From Paradevosia shaoguanensis (GTDB lineage: Bacteria > Pseudomonadota > Alphaproteobacteria > Rhizobiales > Devosiaceae): 64,000 nt of DNA. Of the stretch, positions 62,887-64,000 are shown piece after piece. The notes under the pieces are model-generated. The model searched no databases, had not been told where the DNA came from, and saw nothing but the letters and a program-made list of their open reading frames with translations. The first letter of the stretch is position 1; the number at the start of each line of letters is the position of its first letter. The stretch is taken from NCBI RefSeq assembly GCF_016801025.1, contig NZ_CP068983.1, positions 1,860,001 to 1,924,000 of the forward strand, in the 5' to 3' direction. The translations under genes and the position numbers were made by a program.

Positions 62887-64000
62887 GAGAAGAACCCGTG
62901 CAGATACCAGCCCGCGCCTTCCGCGCCCGGCAGTCCATCGTGGAACAGCCAGAAGCGCCGGCCGCCATCGTCTTCGGCGGTATAGTAATCGCGAAAAAGC
63001 ATAGAGCGGCGGGGCAGGGGCGGCTCGTCTTCCTCGTCCCAGCCATAGCGGGATTTTTTCGTGCGCGGCTTCTCCTCGTCCTTTCCGGGGGGCGGGTCGA
63101 TGGTAAGGGGGGCCTGGTCGAGCCACCATTCCTCGCCCAGTCGTTCGGGGCCGGTAGCCTTGACGAACCGGTAGGTCACGCGCCGCCAGGTCATGTCGGC
63201 GGGAGGCCCTTCGGGCACTTCGGCGGTCACCCGGATCGGCTCGGGACTGGGGAGAAGACGCAGGGGGCGCTTCCTGTCGGCCACCGTTCCGGCGGCCGGC
63301 GGGGCCGGCGGCTGGATCACCGGCTCAAGCCGGGCAGCGCGTTCGGGCATGTGGCTGCCCACGGCCGTGGTGCGCAGGACCGCGGTTTCGCCCAGGCGAT
63401 TGGCCATGCGATCGTGGAGGCGGATAAGATCGCCGCTGCCGCCCTGGCCGTCGAATGCTCCGGCCTGCAGCGGATCGAGGACAGACACCTCGGCTGCGCC
63501 CAGCCGGATCATGTCGATGCCGAAGCCGGCATCGAATTCGCCGGTGAGCCGCTCGGCGCGGTTCGCGAAAAGCCGGGCCAGGTGGGCGGAGTCGCGTGTC
63601 GTGCGGGCGGCGCGCACCGAAAGGCACATCACCTTGTGGTCGACGCGATAGACCATGAGGTGAAAGGCCTGGGCACCGATGCCCTCGGCCTCAAGGAGCC
63701 CGGAAAGACGGATGGCCAGGTCGCGCGTCGTCTCCATGACGCTGTCGAGCAGGCTGATCGGCTCGGCGAAGCGTCGCTCGACGAACCGCTCGGGGGCGGG
63801 AAGGCGGGGCTTGATGCTTTCATCGATCAGCCCGCGCGCCTGGTCGAGCCGCAGGATCAGCGAGGCGCCGAGACGTGCCTGCAACGATTTGCGCGGATAG
63901 GCGTAAAGCTGGCCGATCCGCTTGAGGCCCAGTTGCTGGAGTGTGGCGATCTGTTCTGGGGCCAGCCGCAGGGCGCTGACCGGAAGTTCGGCCAGGACGA
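62883..64000 (-). CDS. imuB: ImuB, inactive Y-family polymerase-like protein, 3' part
   Basis: About 372 C-terminal residues of ImuB; the 5' part lies beyond the window. The frame is open to base 64000, with LQQLGLKRIGQLYAYPRKSLQARLG forming the thumb HhH region. Then comes the little-finger part and the C-terminal extension (TYRFVKATGPERLGEEWWLD, SMLFRDYYTAEDDGGRRFWLFHDG), typical of ImuB. The protein lacks a working active site in the family and tethers ImuA and DnaE2 to the beta clamp. The lexA-regulated promoter would be upstream, outside the window. Confidence 0.93.
   Translation of the reverse strand, partial: VLAELPVSALRLAPEQIATLQQLGLKRIGQLYAYPRKSLQARLGASLILRLDQARGLIDESIKPRLPAPERFVERRFAEPISLLDSVMETTRDLAIRLSGLLEAEGIGAQAFHLMVYRVDHKVMCLSVRAARTTRDSAHLARLFANRAERLTGEFDAGFGIDMIRLGAAEVSVLDPLQAGAFDGQGGSGDLIRLHDRMANRLGETAVLRTTAVGSHMPERAARLEPVIQPPAPPAAGTVADRKRPLRLLPSPEPIRVTAEVPEGPPADMTWRRVTYRFVKATGPERLGEEWWLDQAPLTIDPPPGKDEEKPRTKKSRYGWDEEDEPPLPRRSMLFRDYYTAEDDGGRRFWLFHDGLPGAEGAGWYLHGFFS

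Overview
The window is a gene-dense, high-GC (low 60s per cent by eye) stretch of bacterial chromosome. Protein families, the sdhCDAB / mdh-sucCD-sucAB-lpd layout, the imuB-dnaE2 mutagenesis cassette, a CheR-tether chemoreceptor and the FrcA-type single-domain sugar ABC ATPase point to an alphaproteobacterium of the order Hyphomicrobiales. A Devosia-like organism is my best guess, inferred from gene content only. There is no phage, insertion sequence, CRISPR array or rRNA operon. Both edges cut a gene: a YggS-family protein on the left and imuB on the right.

Layout. 0-7.3 kb: end of yggS, an OmpR-type response regulator, a cyclic-nucleotide-binding protein, xth, lolA, a coupled SRPBCC-ArsR pair and ftsK. 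7.3-12.9 kb: the glnK-amtB nitrogen operon behind a good sigma-54 promoter, a ubiquinone-biosynthesis hydroxylase, UPF0434 and LON-domain genes, a YbbN-like thioredoxin and tRNA-Gly(GCC). 13-19.8 kb: a ROK kinase, then an ECF42-type sigma factor with three DGPF/YciI proteins, a YdeI protein, two SRPBCC proteins, an alpha/beta hydrolase and a second ArsR regulator. 19.8-23.6 kb: a sugar ABC transporter beside deoD. 23.7-30.9 kb: amino-acid metabolism (argC, leuD, glutamate dehydrogenase, leuB) with small accessory genes. 31-38.9 kb: two tandem PagL-like outer-membrane proteins, a flavoprotein, asd with a structured leader, an EamA transporter, two small EF-hand proteins, carbonic anhydrase and a Nudix hydrolase. 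39.1-55.9 kb: a TCA-cycle supercluster. 56-64 kb: pterin dehydratase, a large chemoreceptor, a palindrome-rich intergenic region, then dnaE2 and imuB.

How the genes work together. The TCA block carries succinate dehydrogenase, malate dehydrogenase, succinyl-CoA synthetase and 2-oxoglutarate dehydrogenase (E1, E2, E3). It is interrupted by small genes unrelated to the TCA cycle: DUF3052 and a small secreted Cys-containing protein between sdhA and sdhB, and an exported protein between sucC and sucD.

The most interesting region is 13.8-19.8 kb. Two separate DGPF-containing operons each carry upstream the same bipartite motif (TGTCGA, 17 bases, CGTCGT), which fits what I recall of ECF42 promoters. 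This suggests a compact local sigma regulon. Interleaved with it is an ArsR-controlled SRPBCC module whose first SRPBCC protein carries a copy of the ArsR C-terminal tail, and whose start is preceded by a 37-bp near-perfect palindrome.
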